Positions 17,582-26,375 of a stretch of 64,000 bases of DNA are shown here, one piece after another. The position numbers were made by a program, and so were the translations under genes. The first letter of the stretch is position 1. Every line of letters starts with the position of its first letter. The notes under the pieces were generated by a model that was given only the letters and a program-made list of their open reading frames with translations, searched no databases and was not told where the DNA came from. This stretch comes from Paraburkholderia fynbosensis (GTDB lineage Bacteria; Pseudomonadota; Gammaproteobacteria; Burkholderiales; Burkholderiaceae): positions 1 through 64,000 of the forward strand of contig NZ_CADIKI010000019.1 of assembly GCF_902859935.1 (NCBI RefSeq). The letters are read 5' to 3'.

Positions 17582-19684
17582 GTGGCTCGCAAGACACCTA
17601 TCGAGCGCTACCGTAACATCGGTATTAGCGCTCACATCGACGCCGGCAAAACGACGACGACCGAGCGCATCCTGTTCTACACCGGCGTGAACCACAAGAT
17701 TGGTGAAGTTCACGACGGCGCTGCCACCATGGACTGGATGGAGCAGGAGCAGGAACGCGGTATCACGATCACGTCCGCTGCTACCACGGCGTTCTGGAAA
17801 GGCATGGCCGGCGACCGCGCTGAGCACCGCATCAACATCATCGACACCCCGGGCCACGTCGACTTCACGATTGAAGTTGAGCGTTCGATGCGCGTGCTCG
17901 ACGGCGCGTGCATGGTGTACTGCGCTGTGGGCGGCGTGCAGCCCCAATCGGAAACGGTGTGGCGTCAGGCTAACAAGTACAAGGTTCCCCGTCTCGCGTT
18001 CATCAACAAGATGGACCGTACCGGCGCGAACTTCTTCAAGGTCTACGACCAGCTCAAGCTGCGTCTGAAGGCGAACCCGGTTCCGGTCGTGGTGCCCATC
18101 GGCGCGGAAGAAAACTTCACGGGCGTCGTCGATCTGCTGAAGATGAAGGCGATCATTTGGGACGACGCGTCGCAAGGCACGAAGTTCTCGTACGAAGACA
18201 TCCCGGCAGAGCTGGCTGACACGTGCAACGAGTGGCGCGAGAAGATGGTCGAAGCGGCTGCTGAGTCGAGTGAAGACCTGATGAACAAATACCTGGAAGA
18301 GGGCGAGCTCTCTGAAGCGGAAATCATCAAGGGTCTGCGCGACCGTACGATCGCTTGCGAAATCCAGCCGATGCTGTGCGGCACCGCGTTCAAGAACAAG
18401 GGCGTGCAACGCATGCTGGACGCCGTGCTCGACTTCCTGCCGTCGCCGATCGACATCCCGCCGGTTACCGGCGAGCTGGAAAACGGCGAGCAAGGTGAAC
18501 GCCGCGCTGCTGACGACGAAAAGTTCTCGGCCCTGGCATTCAAGATCATGACCGACCCGTTCGTCGGCCAGTTGATCTTCTTCCGCGTGTACTCGGGCAT
18601 TGTGAATTCTGGCGACACCGTGCTGAACGCGACCAAGGACAAGAAGGAACGTCTCGGTCGTATTCTGCAGATGCACGCGAACCAGCGCGAAGAAATCAAG
18701 GAAGTCCGCGCAGGCGACATCGCTGCTGCAGTCGGCCTGAAGGACGCGACGACCGGCGACACGCTGTGCGATCCGCAAAGCCCGATCGTGCTCGAGCGCA
18801 TGATTTTCCCGGAGCCGGTGATTTCGCAGGCCGTTGAGCCGAAGACGAAGCCGGACCAGGAAAAGATGGGTCTCGCGCTGAACCGTCTGGCTCAGGAAGA
18901 TCCGTCGTTCCGCGTTCAAACGGACGAAGAGTCGGGCCAAACCATTATTTCGGGCATGGGCGAGCTCCACCTGGAAATTCTGGTCGACCGTATGCGTCGT
19001 GAATTCGGCGTGGAAGCGACCGTCGGCAAGCCGCAGGTCGCTTACCGCGAAACGATTCGCGGCAAGGCGGAAGACGTTGACGGCAAGTTCGTCAAGCAGT
19101 CGGGTGGTCGCGGCCAGTACGGTCACGCGGTCATCACGCTCGAGCCGAACGAGCAGGGCAAGGGCTACGAGTTCCTGGATGAGATCAAGGGCGGTGTGAT
19201 TCCGCGTGAATACATCCCGGCAGTTGACAAGGGTATCCAAGAAACGCTGAAGGCAGGCGTGCTGGCGGGCTTCCCGGTCGTTGACGTGAAGGTTCACCTG
19301 ACGTTCGGTTCGTACCACGACGTTGACTCGAACGAAAACGCGTTCCGCATGGCCGGTTCGATGGCGTTCAAGGAAGCAATGCGCAAGGCTCAGCCGGTCA
19401 TCCTCGAACCGATGATGGCCGTCGAAGTCGAAACGCCGGAAGACTACATGGGCAACGTGATGGGCGACCTGTCGGGCCGTCGCGGCATCGTGCAGGGCAT
19501 GGACGATATGGTCGGCGGCGGCAAGATCGTTCGCGCAGAAGTCCCGCTGTCGGAAATGTTCGGCTACTCGACGTCGCTGCGTTCGCTGACCCAAGGTCGT
19601 GCAACGTACACGATGGAGTTCAAGCACTACTCCGAAGCACCGCGCAACGTGTCGGAAGCGATCATCAACGCGAAGTCGAAGTAA
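17582..19684 (+). CDS. fusA: Elongation factor G
   Basis: The 700-aa product is EF-G, the GTPase that drives ribosomal translocation and, with RRF, recycling. G1 AHIDAGKTTTTER is near residues 17-29, DTPGHVDF near 89-96 and NKMDR near 142-146. Domains II to V follow, with GRGQYGHAVI and the C-terminal GYSTSLRSLTQGRATYTMEF motif. The start is GTG at 17582 with a GAGG site 7 bp upstream; this matches the family start MARKTPIERYRNIGI. tuf follows after 47 bp. Confidence 0.98.
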   Translation: MARKTPIERYRNIGISAHIDAGKTTTTERILFYTGVNHKIGEVHDGAATMDWMEQEQERGITITSAATTAFWKGMAGDRAEHRINIIDTPGHVDFTIEVERSMRVLDGACMVYCAVGGVQPQSETVWRQANKYKVPRLAFINKMDRTGANFFKVYDQLKLRLKANPVPVVVPIGAEENFTGVVDLLKMKAIIWDDASQGTKFSYEDIPAELADTCNEWREKMVEAAAESSEDLMNKYLEEGELSEAEIIKGLRDRTIACEIQPMLCGTAFKNKGVQRMLDAVLDFLPSPIDIPPVTGELENGEQGERRAADDEKFSALAFKIMTDPFVGQLIFFRVYSGIVNSGDTVLNATKDKKERLGRILQMHANQREEIKEVRAGDIAAAVGLKDATTGDTLCDPQSPIVLERMIFPEPVISQAVEPKTKPDQEKMGLALNRLAQEDPSFRVQTDEESGQTIISGMGELHLEILVDRMRREFGVEATVGKPQVAYRETIRGKAEDVDGKFVKQSGGRGQYGHAVITLEPNEQGKGYEFLDEIKGGVIPREYIPAVDKGIQETLKAGVLAGFPVVDVKVHLTFGSYHDVDSNENAFRMAGSMAFKEAMRKAQPVILEPMMAVEVETPEDYMGNVMGDLSGRRGIVQGMDDMVGGGKIVRAEVPLSEMFGYSTSLRSLTQGRATYTMEFKHYSEAPRNVSEAIINAKSK

Positions 19685-19731
19685 GCGCGCGGCAAGTCAT
19701 TTAACGATTAACTTTTTGAAAGAAGAGAAAC

Positions 19732-20922
19732 ATGGCTAAAGGTAAATTCGAACGGACCAAGCCGCACGTGAACGTCGGCACGATCGGTCACGTTGACCAC
19801 GGCAAGACCACGCTGACGGCAGCGATCACGACGGTTCTGACGCAGAAGTTTGGCGGCGAAGCGAAGGCATACGACCAGATCGACGCGGCGCCGGAAGAAA
19901 AGGCACGTGGTATCACCATCAACACGGCACACGTCGAGTACGAAACGGCTAACCGCCACTACGCCCACGTCGACTGCCCGGGCCACGCTGACTATGTGAA
20001 GAACATGATCACGGGCGCAGCGCAGATGGACGGCGCGATCCTGGTGTGCTCGGCTGCAGACGGCCCGATGCCGCAAACGCGTGAGCACATCCTGCTGGCG
20101 CGTCAGGTTGGCGTTCCGTACATCATCGTGTTCCTGAACAAGTGCGACATGGTGGACGACGCTGAGCTGCTGGAGCTGGTCGAGATGGAAGTTCGCGAAC
20201 TTCTGTCGAAGTACGACTTCCCGGGCGACGACACGCCGATCATCAAGGGTTCGGCCAAGCTGGCGCTGGAAGGCGACAAGGGCGAGCTGGGCGAAGTGGC
20301 GATCATGAGCCTGGCCGACGCGCTGGACACGTACATCCCGACGCCGGAGCGCGCGGTTGACGGTTCGTTCCTGATGCCGGTGGAAGACGTGTTCTCGATC
20401 TCGGGTCGCGGCACGGTGGTGACGGGTCGCGTTGAGCGCGGCATCGTCAAGGTCGGCGAAGAAATCGAAATCGTCGGTATCAAGCCGACGGTGAAGACGA
20501 CCTGCACGGGCGTGGAAATGTTCCGCAAGCTGCTCGACCAGGGTCAGGCAGGCGACAACGTGGGTATCCTGCTGCGTGGCACGAAGCGTGAAGACGTGGA
20601 GCGTGGCCAGGTTCTGGCGAAGCCGGGTTCGATCAACCCGCACACGCACTTCACGGCTGAAGTGTACGTGCTGAGCAAGGACGAAGGTGGCCGTCACACG
20701 CCGTTCTTCAACAACTATCGTCCGCAGTTCTACTTCCGTACGACGGACGTGACGGGCTCGATCGAGTTGCCGAAGGACAAGGAAATGGTCATGCCGGGCG
20801 ACAACGTGTCGATCACGGTGAAGCTGATCAACCCGATCGCGATGGAAGAAGGTCTGCGTTTCGCCATTCGCGAAGGCGGCCGTACGGTCGGCGCGGGTGT
20901 GGTTGCCAAGATTCTCGAGTAA
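19732..20922 (+). CDS. tuf: Elongation factor Tu (second copy)
   Basis: This 396-aa EF-Tu is identical in protein sequence to the copy at 567-1757. Codons 2, 3, 5, 6 and 7 use AT-richer synonyms (GCT AAA GGT AAA TTC GAA) while the rest of the gene is the same at the DNA level. It closes the str operon after fusA. A GAAGAGAAA ribosome-binding region precedes the ATG. A GC-rich hairpin follows before rpsJ. Confidence 0.98.
   Translation: MAKGKFERTKPHVNVGTIGHVDHGKTTLTAAITTVLTQKFGGEAKAYDQIDAAPEEKARGITINTAHVEYETANRHYAHVDCPGHADYVKNMITGAAQMDGAILVCSAADGPMPQTREHILLARQVGVPYIIVFLNKCDMVDDAELLELVEMEVRELLSKYDFPGDDTPIIKGSAKLALEGDKGELGEVAIMSLADALDTYIPTPERAVDGSFLMPVEDVFSISGRGTVVTGRVERGIVKVGEEIEIVGIKPTVKTTCTGVEMFRKLLDQGQAGDNVGILLRGTKREDVERGQVLAKPGSINPHTHFTAEVYVLSKDEGGRHTPFFNNYRPQFYFRTTDVTGSIELPKDKEMVMPGDNVSITVKLINPIAMEEGLRFAIREGGRTVGAGVVAKILE
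19753..20922 (+). repeat. Long direct repeat, tuf copy 2
   Basis: This is the second member of the roughly 1170-bp direct repeat with 588-1757, in the same orientation and offset by 19165 bp. Recombination between the copies would delete the rplKAJL-rpoBC-recQ-str region and should be lethal, whereas gene conversion would keep them identical. Confidence 0.9.
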
Positions 20923-20967
20923 AATCGCGGATTGTGACCTTGCAGTACATGCAGTAAGTGGTGCCCG

Positions 20968-21002
20968 GAGCCGGGCGCCGGCCCCCAGCGGGCGCCCGGC
21001 TC
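20968..21002 (+). terminator. Hairpin between tuf and rpsJ
   Basis: A perfect 12-bp stem GAGCCGGGCGCC/GGCGCCCGGCTC with an 11-nt loop is followed by TACGTTCTTTT. The T run is offset, so it may be a partial terminator between the str and S10 operons or a leader structure for rpsJ. Confidence 0.6.
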
Positions 21003-21060
21003 TACGTTCTTTTACTATCTGGCGGCGCAATACCGCCTCGCTCTTTTCCAAGGAATTGTC

Positions 21061-21372
21061 ATGCAGAACCAGAAAATCCGCATTCGCCTGAAGGCTTTCG
21101 ACTATCGCCTGATCGATCAATCGGCAGCTGAAATCGTCGACACGGCTAAGCGGACTGGCGCAATCGTTCGTGGTCCGGTGCCCCTGCCGACCCGCATTCA
21201 ACGCTTCGACATCCTGCGTTCGCCGCACGTCAACAAGACGTCGCGCGATCAGCTTGAAATCCGCACGCACCAACGGCTGATGGACATCGTCGATCCGACG
21301 GACAAGACCGTTGACGCATTGATGAAGCTCGATCTGCCGGCTGGCGTGGACGTTGAAATCAAGCTGCAATAA
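21061..21372 (+). CDS. rpsJ: 30S ribosomal protein S10
   Basis: The 103-aa product is S10, part of the 30S head and, as NusE, a partner of NusB and NusG in antitermination. It carries the signature RLKAFDYRLIDQSAAEIVDT, the loop VRGPVPLPTRIQRFDILRSP and the end LPAGVDVEIKLQ. An AAGGAA site is 7 bp upstream. A promoter-like element and about 200 bp separate it from rplC. Confidence 0.98.
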   Translation: MQNQKIRIRLKAFDYRLIDQSAAEIVDTAKRTGAIVRGPVPLPTRIQRFDILRSPHVNKTSRDQLEIRTHQRLMDIVDPTDKTVDALMKLDLPAGVDVEIKLQ

Positions 21373-21422
21373 GGCTTCCGAAGCTTGTCCGGCCTGCCGG
21401 ACAGCGCTAAGTCATTGATTGC

Positions 21423-21464
21423 TTGCGGAAAACGAAAAGCCTCGCTATAATGCAAGGCTTTTCG
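21423..21464 (+). promoter_or_regulatory. Promoter before rplC overlapping an inverted repeat
   Basis: TTGCGG (21423-21428), a 17-bp spacer and a perfect TATAAT (21446-21451) form a strong -10 promoter 110 bp before rplC. The inverted repeat CGAAAAGCCT (21433-21442) / AGGCTTTTCG (21455-21464) flanks the -10. RNA read through from rpsJ would fold into this hairpin; RNA started at this promoter would not contain its left arm. Confidence 0.65.
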
Positions 21465-21573
21465 CGCATTTGCGCAAAAAAGTCGGTGTGCTGCAGCGTG
21501 AATTCACGCCCGAAACGGCACCGGCATTTTGTAAATTAGCCCCGACCAATCGCAGTCGGGAATGGAGAAAACG

Positions 21574-22233
21574 ATGAGCCTTGGACTCGTAGGTCGCAAG
21601 GTTGGCATGACCCGTATCTTCACGGCAGAAGGGGATTCGATTCCCGTTACCGTGCTGGACGTGTCCGACAACCGCGTGACGCAGATCAAGACTGTTGAAA
21701 CCGACGGCTACACGGCCGTGCAGGTTGCATTCGGTACGCGCCGTGCATCGCGCGTGACGAAGCCGTTGGCCGGTCATCTCGCCAAAGCCGGTGTTCAAGC
21801 CGGTGAAATCCTCAAAGAATTCCAGATTGATGCCGCCAAGGCTGCCGAGTTGTCGAACGGCACCGTGGTAGGCCCCGACCTGTTCGAAGTAGGCCAGAAG
21901 GTCGACGTGCAAGGCGTGTCGATCGGTAAGGGCTACGCCGGTACCATCAAGCGTTACAACTTCGCATCCGGCCGTGCATCGCACGGTAACTCGCGCTCGC
22001 ACAACGTGCCGGGTTCGATCGGTATGGCGCAGGATCCGGGCCGTGTTTTTCCGGGTAAGCGCATGACCGGTCACATGGGTGACGACACGGTAACGGTGCA
22101 AAACCTCGAAATCGCTCGTATCGACGCCGACCGCAAGCTGTTGCTGGTCAAGGGCGCCGTTCCGGGTGCGAAGGGTGGCAAGGTATTCGTTACGCCGGCC
22201 GTGAAGACGCGTGCCGTGAAAGGAGCGAAATAA
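21574..22233 (+). CDS. rplC: 50S ribosomal protein L3
   Basis: The 219-aa product is L3, an early-assembly protein reaching the peptidyl transferase centre. It begins MSLGLVGRKVGMTRIFTAEG. The loop region carries the L3 signature GRASHGNSRSHNVPGSIG followed by MAQDPGRVFPGKRMTGHMG. ATG 21574 is preferred to an in-frame ATG at 21562 because GGAG lies 6 bp before it. The stop TAA overlaps the rplD ATG by one base. Confidence 0.97.
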   Translation: MSLGLVGRKVGMTRIFTAEGDSIPVTVLDVSDNRVTQIKTVETDGYTAVQVAFGTRRASRVTKPLAGHLAKAGVQAGEILKEFQIDAAKAAELSNGTVVGPDLFEVGQKVDVQGVSIGKGYAGTIKRYNFASGRASHGNSRSHNVPGSIGMAQDPGRVFPGKRMTGHMGDDTVTVQNLEIARIDADRKLLLVKGAVPGAKGGKVFVTPAVKTRAVKGAK

Positions 22234-22853
22234 TGGAACTTAAGCTCCTGAATGCCAATGGTCAGGAAGGTGCAGGCGTTAGCGCGTCGGACGTCGTGTT
22301 CGGCCGCGATTACAACGAAGCCCTGATTCACCAGGTAGTGGTGGCGTACCAAGCGAATGCCCGTAGCGGCAACCGCGCGCAGAAGGACCGTGAGCAAGTC
22401 AAGCACACGACCAAGAAGCCGTGGCGCCAGAAGGGTACGGGCCGCGCCCGTGCCGGTATGTCGTCGAGCCCGTTGTGGCGCGGCGGTGGCCGGATCTTCC
22501 CGAATTCGCCGGAAGAAAACTTTTCGCACAAGGTCAACAAGAAGATGCATCGCGCAGGTCTCTGCTCGATCTTCTCGCAGCTGGCCCGCGAAGGCCGCAT
22601 CTCGGTGGTCGACGAGCTGACGCTCGAAGCGCCGAAGACTAAGCTGCTGGCCGAAAAATTCAAGGCGATGGGTCTCGACTCCGTGCTGGTGATTACCGAC
22701 ACGGTTGACGAAAACCTGTACCTCGCGTCGCGCAACCTCGCCCATGTGGCAGTTGTCGAGCCGCGTTACGCCGACCCGCTGTCGCTGATCTACTTCAAGA
22801 AGATCCTGATCACGAAGGCTGCGGTCGCCCAGATCGAGGAGTTGCTGTCATGA
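22233..22853 (+). CDS. rplD: 50S ribosomal protein L4
   Basis: The 206-aa product is L4, whose long loop lines the exit tunnel; in E. coli it is the autoregulator of the S10 operon. The loop region shows KHTTKKPWRQKGTGRARAGM and SSPLWRGGGRIFPNSPEENF. It overlaps the rplC stop by one base and the rplW start by 4 bp (ATGA), so the three genes are translationally coupled. Confidence 0.98.
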   Translation: MELKLLNANGQEGAGVSASDVVFGRDYNEALIHQVVVAYQANARSGNRAQKDREQVKHTTKKPWRQKGTGRARAGMSSSPLWRGGGRIFPNSPEENFSHKVNKKMHRAGLCSIFSQLAREGRISVVDELTLEAPKTKLLAEKFKAMGLDSVLVITDTVDENLYLASRNLAHVAVVEPRYADPLSLIYFKKILITKAAVAQIEELLS

Positions 22854-23164
22854 GCGAGATTCGCAAGAACGATCATCGTTTGATGCAGGTCCTGCTCGCG
22901 CCGGTGATCTCCGAAAAGGCGACGCTGGTGGCCGACAAGAACGAGCAAGTTGTGTTCGAAGTCGCGCCCGATGCCACGAAGCAGGAAGTGAAAGCTGCAG
23001 TCGAGCTGCTGTTTAAGGTGGAAGTCAATTCCGTCAACGTGCTGGTCTCGAAGGGCAAAGCCAAGCGCTTTGGCCGCTTCATGGGCAAGCGCAAGGACGT
23101 GAAGAAGGCGTACGTCTGCCTGAAGCCCGGCCAGGAAATCAACTTTGAAGCGGAGGCCAAGTAA
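22850..23164 (+). CDS. rplW: 50S ribosomal protein L23
   Basis: The 104-aa product is L23, at the exit of the peptide tunnel where SRP and trigger factor dock. It contains LMQVLLAPVISEKATLVADK and the loop GKAKRFGRFMGKRKDVKKAY. The ATG overlaps the rplD stop, and rplB begins 2 bp after its stop codon. Confidence 0.98.
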   Translation: MSEIRKNDHRLMQVLLAPVISEKATLVADKNEQVVFEVAPDATKQEVKAAVELLFKVEVNSVNVLVSKGKAKRFGRFMGKRKDVKKAYVCLKPGQEINFEAEAK

Positions 23165-23166
23165 TC

Positions 23167-23994
23167 ATGGCAATCGTTAAAGTTAAGCCGACTTCGCCGG
23201 GTCGCCGTGCGATGGTCAAGGTGGTCAACAAGGATCTGCATAAGGGCAAGCCGTACGCACCGCTGCTCGACTCGCAATCCTCGACCGCCGGCCGTAACAA
23301 CAACGGTCACATCACCACGCGTCATAAGGGTGGTGGTCACAAGCATCACTATCGCGTCGTCGATTTCCGTCGCAACAAGGACGGTATCGCAGCGAAGGTG
23401 GAACGTCTCGAGTACGACCCGAACCGTAGCGCGAACATCGCGCTGGTTCTGTACGCAGACGGCGAACGCCGCTACATCATTGCTCCGAAGGGTGTCACCG
23501 TCGGTCAGCAACTGATGTCGGGTTCGGAAGCGCCGATCCGCGCAGGCAATACGCTGCCGATCCGCAACATTCCGGTCGGTACGACGATCCACTGCATCGA
23601 AATGCTGCCGGGCAAGGGCGCGCAAATGGCGCGTTCGGCTGGTACGTCGGCGATGCTGCTGGCTCGTGAAGGCATCTACGCTCAGGTCCGCCTGCGCTCG
23701 GGTGAAATCCGCCGCGTCCACGTTGAGTGCCGCGCGACGATTGGTGAAGTTGGCAACGAAGAGCATAGCCTCCGTCAAATCGGTAAGGCTGGCGCAAACC
23801 GCTGGCGCGGTATCCGCCCGACGGTGCGTGGCGTTGCAATGAACCCGGTCGATCACCCGCACGGCGGTGGTGAAGGCAAGACGGCTGCAGGTCGCGATCC
23901 GGTGAGCCCGTGGGGCACGCCTGCTAAGGGTTATCGCACCCGCAGCAACAAGCGCACGACGAGCATGATCGTCCAGCGCCGTCACAAGCGTTAA
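23167..23994 (+). CDS. rplB: 50S ribosomal protein L2
   Basis: The 275-aa product is L2, needed for subunit joining and peptidyl transferase assembly. It shows GRNNNGHITTRHKGGGHKHH near residue 40 and the C-terminal signature AMNPVDHPHGGGEGKTAAGR with the conserved His. The protein ends TSMIVQRRHKR. rpsS follows 10 bp downstream with a GGAG site. Confidence 0.98.
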   Translation: MAIVKVKPTSPGRRAMVKVVNKDLHKGKPYAPLLDSQSSTAGRNNNGHITTRHKGGGHKHHYRVVDFRRNKDGIAAKVERLEYDPNRSANIALVLYADGERRYIIAPKGVTVGQQLMSGSEAPIRAGNTLPIRNIPVGTTIHCIEMLPGKGAQMARSAGTSAMLLAREGIYAQVRLRSGEIRRVHVECRATIGEVGNEEHSLRQIGKAGANRWRGIRPTVRGVAMNPVDHPHGGGEGKTAAGRDPVSPWGTPAKGYRTRSNKRTTSMIVQRRHKR

Positions 23995-24004
23995 GGAGTA
24001 GGCA

Positions 24005-24280
24005 ATGGCACGTTCTGTAAAAAAAGGTCCGTTCTGCGACGCCCATTTGCTGAAGAAAGTTGAGGCGGCAGCAGCTTCGCGGGATAAGAAGCCGATCAAA
24101 ACCTGGTCGCGTCGCTCGACGATCCTCCCGGATTTCATCGGTCTGACGATCGCCGTTCACAACGGCCGTCAACACGTTCCGGTGTACATCTCGGAAAACA
24201 TGGTCGGCCACAAGCTTGGCGAGTTTGCATTGACCCGTACGTTCAAGGGTCACGCAGCCGACAAGAAGGCTAAGAAATAA
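24005..24280 (+). CDS. rpsS: 30S ribosomal protein S19
   Basis: The 91-aa product is S19, a 30S head protein close to the A-site tRNA. It begins [20 protein letters not shown] and carries [20 protein letters not shown] and [17 protein letters not shown], all family signatures. It is placed between rplB and rplV as in the classic S10 operon. Confidence 0.98.
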
Positions 24281-24290
24281 GGGGCTCATG

Positions 24291-24620
24291 ATGGAAGTGA
24301 AAGCAATTCATCGCGGTGCCCGCATCTCGGCGCAGAAAACGCGCCTTGTGGCTGACCAGATCCGCGGTTTGCCGGTCGACAAGGCGCTGAACGTTCTGAC
24401 GTTCTCGCCGAAGAAGGCTGCGGGAATCGTGAAAAAGGTCGTGCTGTCGGCGATCGCGAATGCGGAGCATAACGAAGGCGCCGATATCGATGAGCTCAAG
24501 ATCACGAGCATCTACATCGACAAGGCTGCATCGCTCAAGCGTTTCACCGCGCGCGCTAAAGGCCGTGGTAACCGCATCGAGAAGCAATCCTGTCACATCA
24601 CTGTGACGGTCGGGAATTAA
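24291..24620 (+). CDS. rplV: 50S ribosomal protein L22
   Basis: The 109-aa product is L22, whose beta hairpin lines the nascent peptide tunnel. It begins MEVKAIHRGARISAQKTRLV and ends with the hairpin region RAKGRGNRIEKQSCHITVTV. Two ATG codons are adjacent (24288 and 24291). The second is chosen because AAGGGG lies 6 bp before it and the family length is 109-110 aa. Confidence 0.96.
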   Translation: MEVKAIHRGARISAQKTRLVADQIRGLPVDKALNVLTFSPKKAAGIVKKVVLSAIANAEHNEGADIDELKITSIYIDKAASLKRFTARAKGRGNRIEKQSCHITVTVGN

Positions 24621-24631
24621 GGGGTCATACG

Positions 24632-25438
24632 ATGGGACAGAAAATTCATCCGACTGGCTTCCGTTTGGCCGTCAGCCGCAATTGGGCGTCGCGTTGGTAC
24701 GCGAACAACAACAATTTCGCGGCGATGTTGCAGGAAGACATCGGTGTTCGTGAATACCTGAAGAAGAAGTTGAAGAACGCGTCCGTCGGCCGCGTTGTGA
24801 TCGAGCGTCCTGCAAAGAACGCACGTATCACGATTTTCAGCTCGCGTCCGGGTGTCGTGATCGGCAAGAAGGGTGAAGACATTGAACTGCTGAAGTCCGA
24901 GCTGCAAAAGCGCATGGGCGTTCCGGTTCACGTCAACATCGAAGAAATCCGCAAGCCGGAAACCGATGCGCAACTGATCGCCGATTCAATTACGCAACAG
25001 CTCGAGCGCCGGATTATGTTCCGCCGCGCGATGAAGCGTGCGATGCAAAACGCAATGCGTCTGGGTGCTCAAGGCATCAAGATCATGAGCGCGGGCCGTC
25101 TGAACGGTATCGAAATCGCTCGTACGGAATGGTATCGCGAAGGTCGCGTACCGCTTCATACGCTGCGTGCTGATATCGACTACGCGACGTCGGAAGCGAA
25201 GACGACGTACGGCATCATCGGCGTGAAGGTGTGGGTCTACAAGGGCGACACGCTCGGCCGCAACGACGCTCCGGTGGTTGAGGAAGTCGCCGAAGAAAAG
25301 CGTCCGCGCCGCAACGCACGTCCGGGTGGCGATCGCCGTCCGCGTCGCGATGGTGAAGGTGGTGGCCCGGCAGGTGCACGCCGTGGCGCTCCTCGTCGTG
25401 CTGGCGGTGCCGGCGGCGACGGGAAGACTGGAGAATAA
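24632..25438 (+). CDS. rpsC: 30S ribosomal protein S3 with a long Gly/Arg tail
   Basis: The 268-aa product is S3, a 30S head protein at the mRNA entry channel with helicase-related activity. The KH domain has ARITIFSSRPGVVIGKKGED near residues 65-85, and the C-domain has GIKIMSAGRLNGIEIARTEW. The last 45 or so residues (from about 223) are rich in Arg, Gly, Ala and Pro and look disordered. E. coli S3 has 233 aa, so this tail is extra. rplP starts 2 bp later. Confidence 0.98.
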   Translation: MGQKIHPTGFRLAVSRNWASRWYANNNNFAAMLQEDIGVREYLKKKLKNASVGRVVIERPAKNARITIFSSRPGVVIGKKGEDIELLKSELQKRMGVPVHVNIEEIRKPETDAQLIADSITQQLERRIMFRRAMKRAMQNAMRLGAQGIKIMSAGRLNGIEIARTEWYREGRVPLHTLRADIDYATSEAKTTYGIIGVKVWVYKGDTLGRNDAPVVEEVAEEKRPRRNARPGGDRRPRRDGEGGGPAGARRGAPRRAGGAGGDGKTGE

Positions 25439-25440
25439 CG

Positions 25441-25857
25441 ATGCTGCAACCGAAACGCAGAAAGTATCGCAAAGAGCAGAAAGGTCGTAACACCGGTATT
25501 GCTACCCGCGGCAACGCGGTGTCGTTCGGTGAATTCGGCCTGAAGGCTGTCGGTCGTGGTCGCTTGACCGCGCGCCAGATTGAGGCGGCACGTCGTGCAA
25601 TGACGCGTCACATCAAGCGTGGCGGCCGGATCTGGATCCGCATCTTCCCGGACAAGCCGATCTCGCACAAGCCGGCTGAAGTACGTATGGGTAACGGTAA
25701 AGGTAACCCTGAGTACTATGTCGCAGAGATTCAACCGGGCAAGATGCTGTACGAAATGGACGGCGTAACCGAAGAGCTGGCACGCGAAGCGTTCCGTCTG
25801 GCTGCAGCTAAGCTGCCGCTGAAGACGACGTTTATCGTGCGTCAGCTCGGCGCCTAA
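25441..25857 (+). CDS. rplP: 50S ribosomal protein L16
   Basis: The 138-aa product is L16, near the A-site tRNA elbow in the 50S subunit. It begins MLQPKRRKYRKEQKGRN and has GRIWIRIFPDKPISHKPAEV and MGNGKGNPEYYVAEIQPGKM, the family signatures. The gene is tightly packed between rpsC and rpmC. Confidence 0.98.
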   Translation: MLQPKRRKYRKEQKGRNTGIATRGNAVSFGEFGLKAVGRGRLTARQIEAARRAMTRHIKRGGRIWIRIFPDKPISHKPAEVRMGNGKGNPEYYVAEIQPGKMLYEMDGVTEELAREAFRLAAAKLPLKTTFIVRQLGA

Positions 25858-25867
25858 GGAGCAAATG

Positions 25868-26062
25868 ATGAAGGCTTCCGAACTTCACCAGAAAGATCAG
25901 GCCGCGCTCAACAAGGAGCTGTCGGACCTGTTGAAGGCGCAATTCGGCCTGCGCATGCAACTCGCGACCCAGCAGCTCACGAATACGAGCCAGCTGAAGA
26001 AGGTCCGTCGCGACATCGCGCGTGTGCGGACCGTCCTGACTGAGAAGGCGAACCAGAAATGA
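25868..26062 (+). CDS. rpmC: 50S ribosomal protein L29
   Basis: The 64-aa product is L29, a small helical protein next to the tunnel exit. It shows [20 protein letters not shown] and the C-terminal [17 protein letters not shown]. Of two adjacent ATG codons (25865, 25868) the second is chosen because AAGGAG lies 6 bp upstream. The stop codon overlaps the rpsQ ATG by 4 bp. Confidence 0.96.
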
Positions 26063-26331
26063 ACGATAGCGTAAAAACCTCGCTCAAGCGGACGCTGGTC
26101 GGCAAGGTCGTCAGCAACAAGATGGACAAGACGGTCACCGTGCTGGTTGAGCACCGCGTGAAGCACCCGATCTACGGCAAGTACGTTGTGCGTTCGAAGA
26201 AATACCACGCGCACGACGATGCGAACACGTACAACGAGGGCGACCTCGTTGAAATCCAGGAAACGCGTCCGATTTCGAAGACGAAAGCTTGGGTCGTGGC
26301 TCGCCTGGTCGAGGCTGCTCGCGTCATCTGA
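26059..26331 (+). CDS. rpsQ: 30S ribosomal protein S17
   Basis: The 90-aa product is S17, an early-binding OB-fold protein of the 30S body. It contains [20 protein letters not shown] and the signature [19 protein letters not shown]. It starts within the rpmC stop (ATGA) and is the last gene of the S10 operon; a 290-bp spacer with a promoter follows. Confidence 0.98.
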
Positions 26332-26375
26332 CGCCGCAAAGTTTTAGAAGTAGTTGAAATCGCAGTAAGTTTCGC

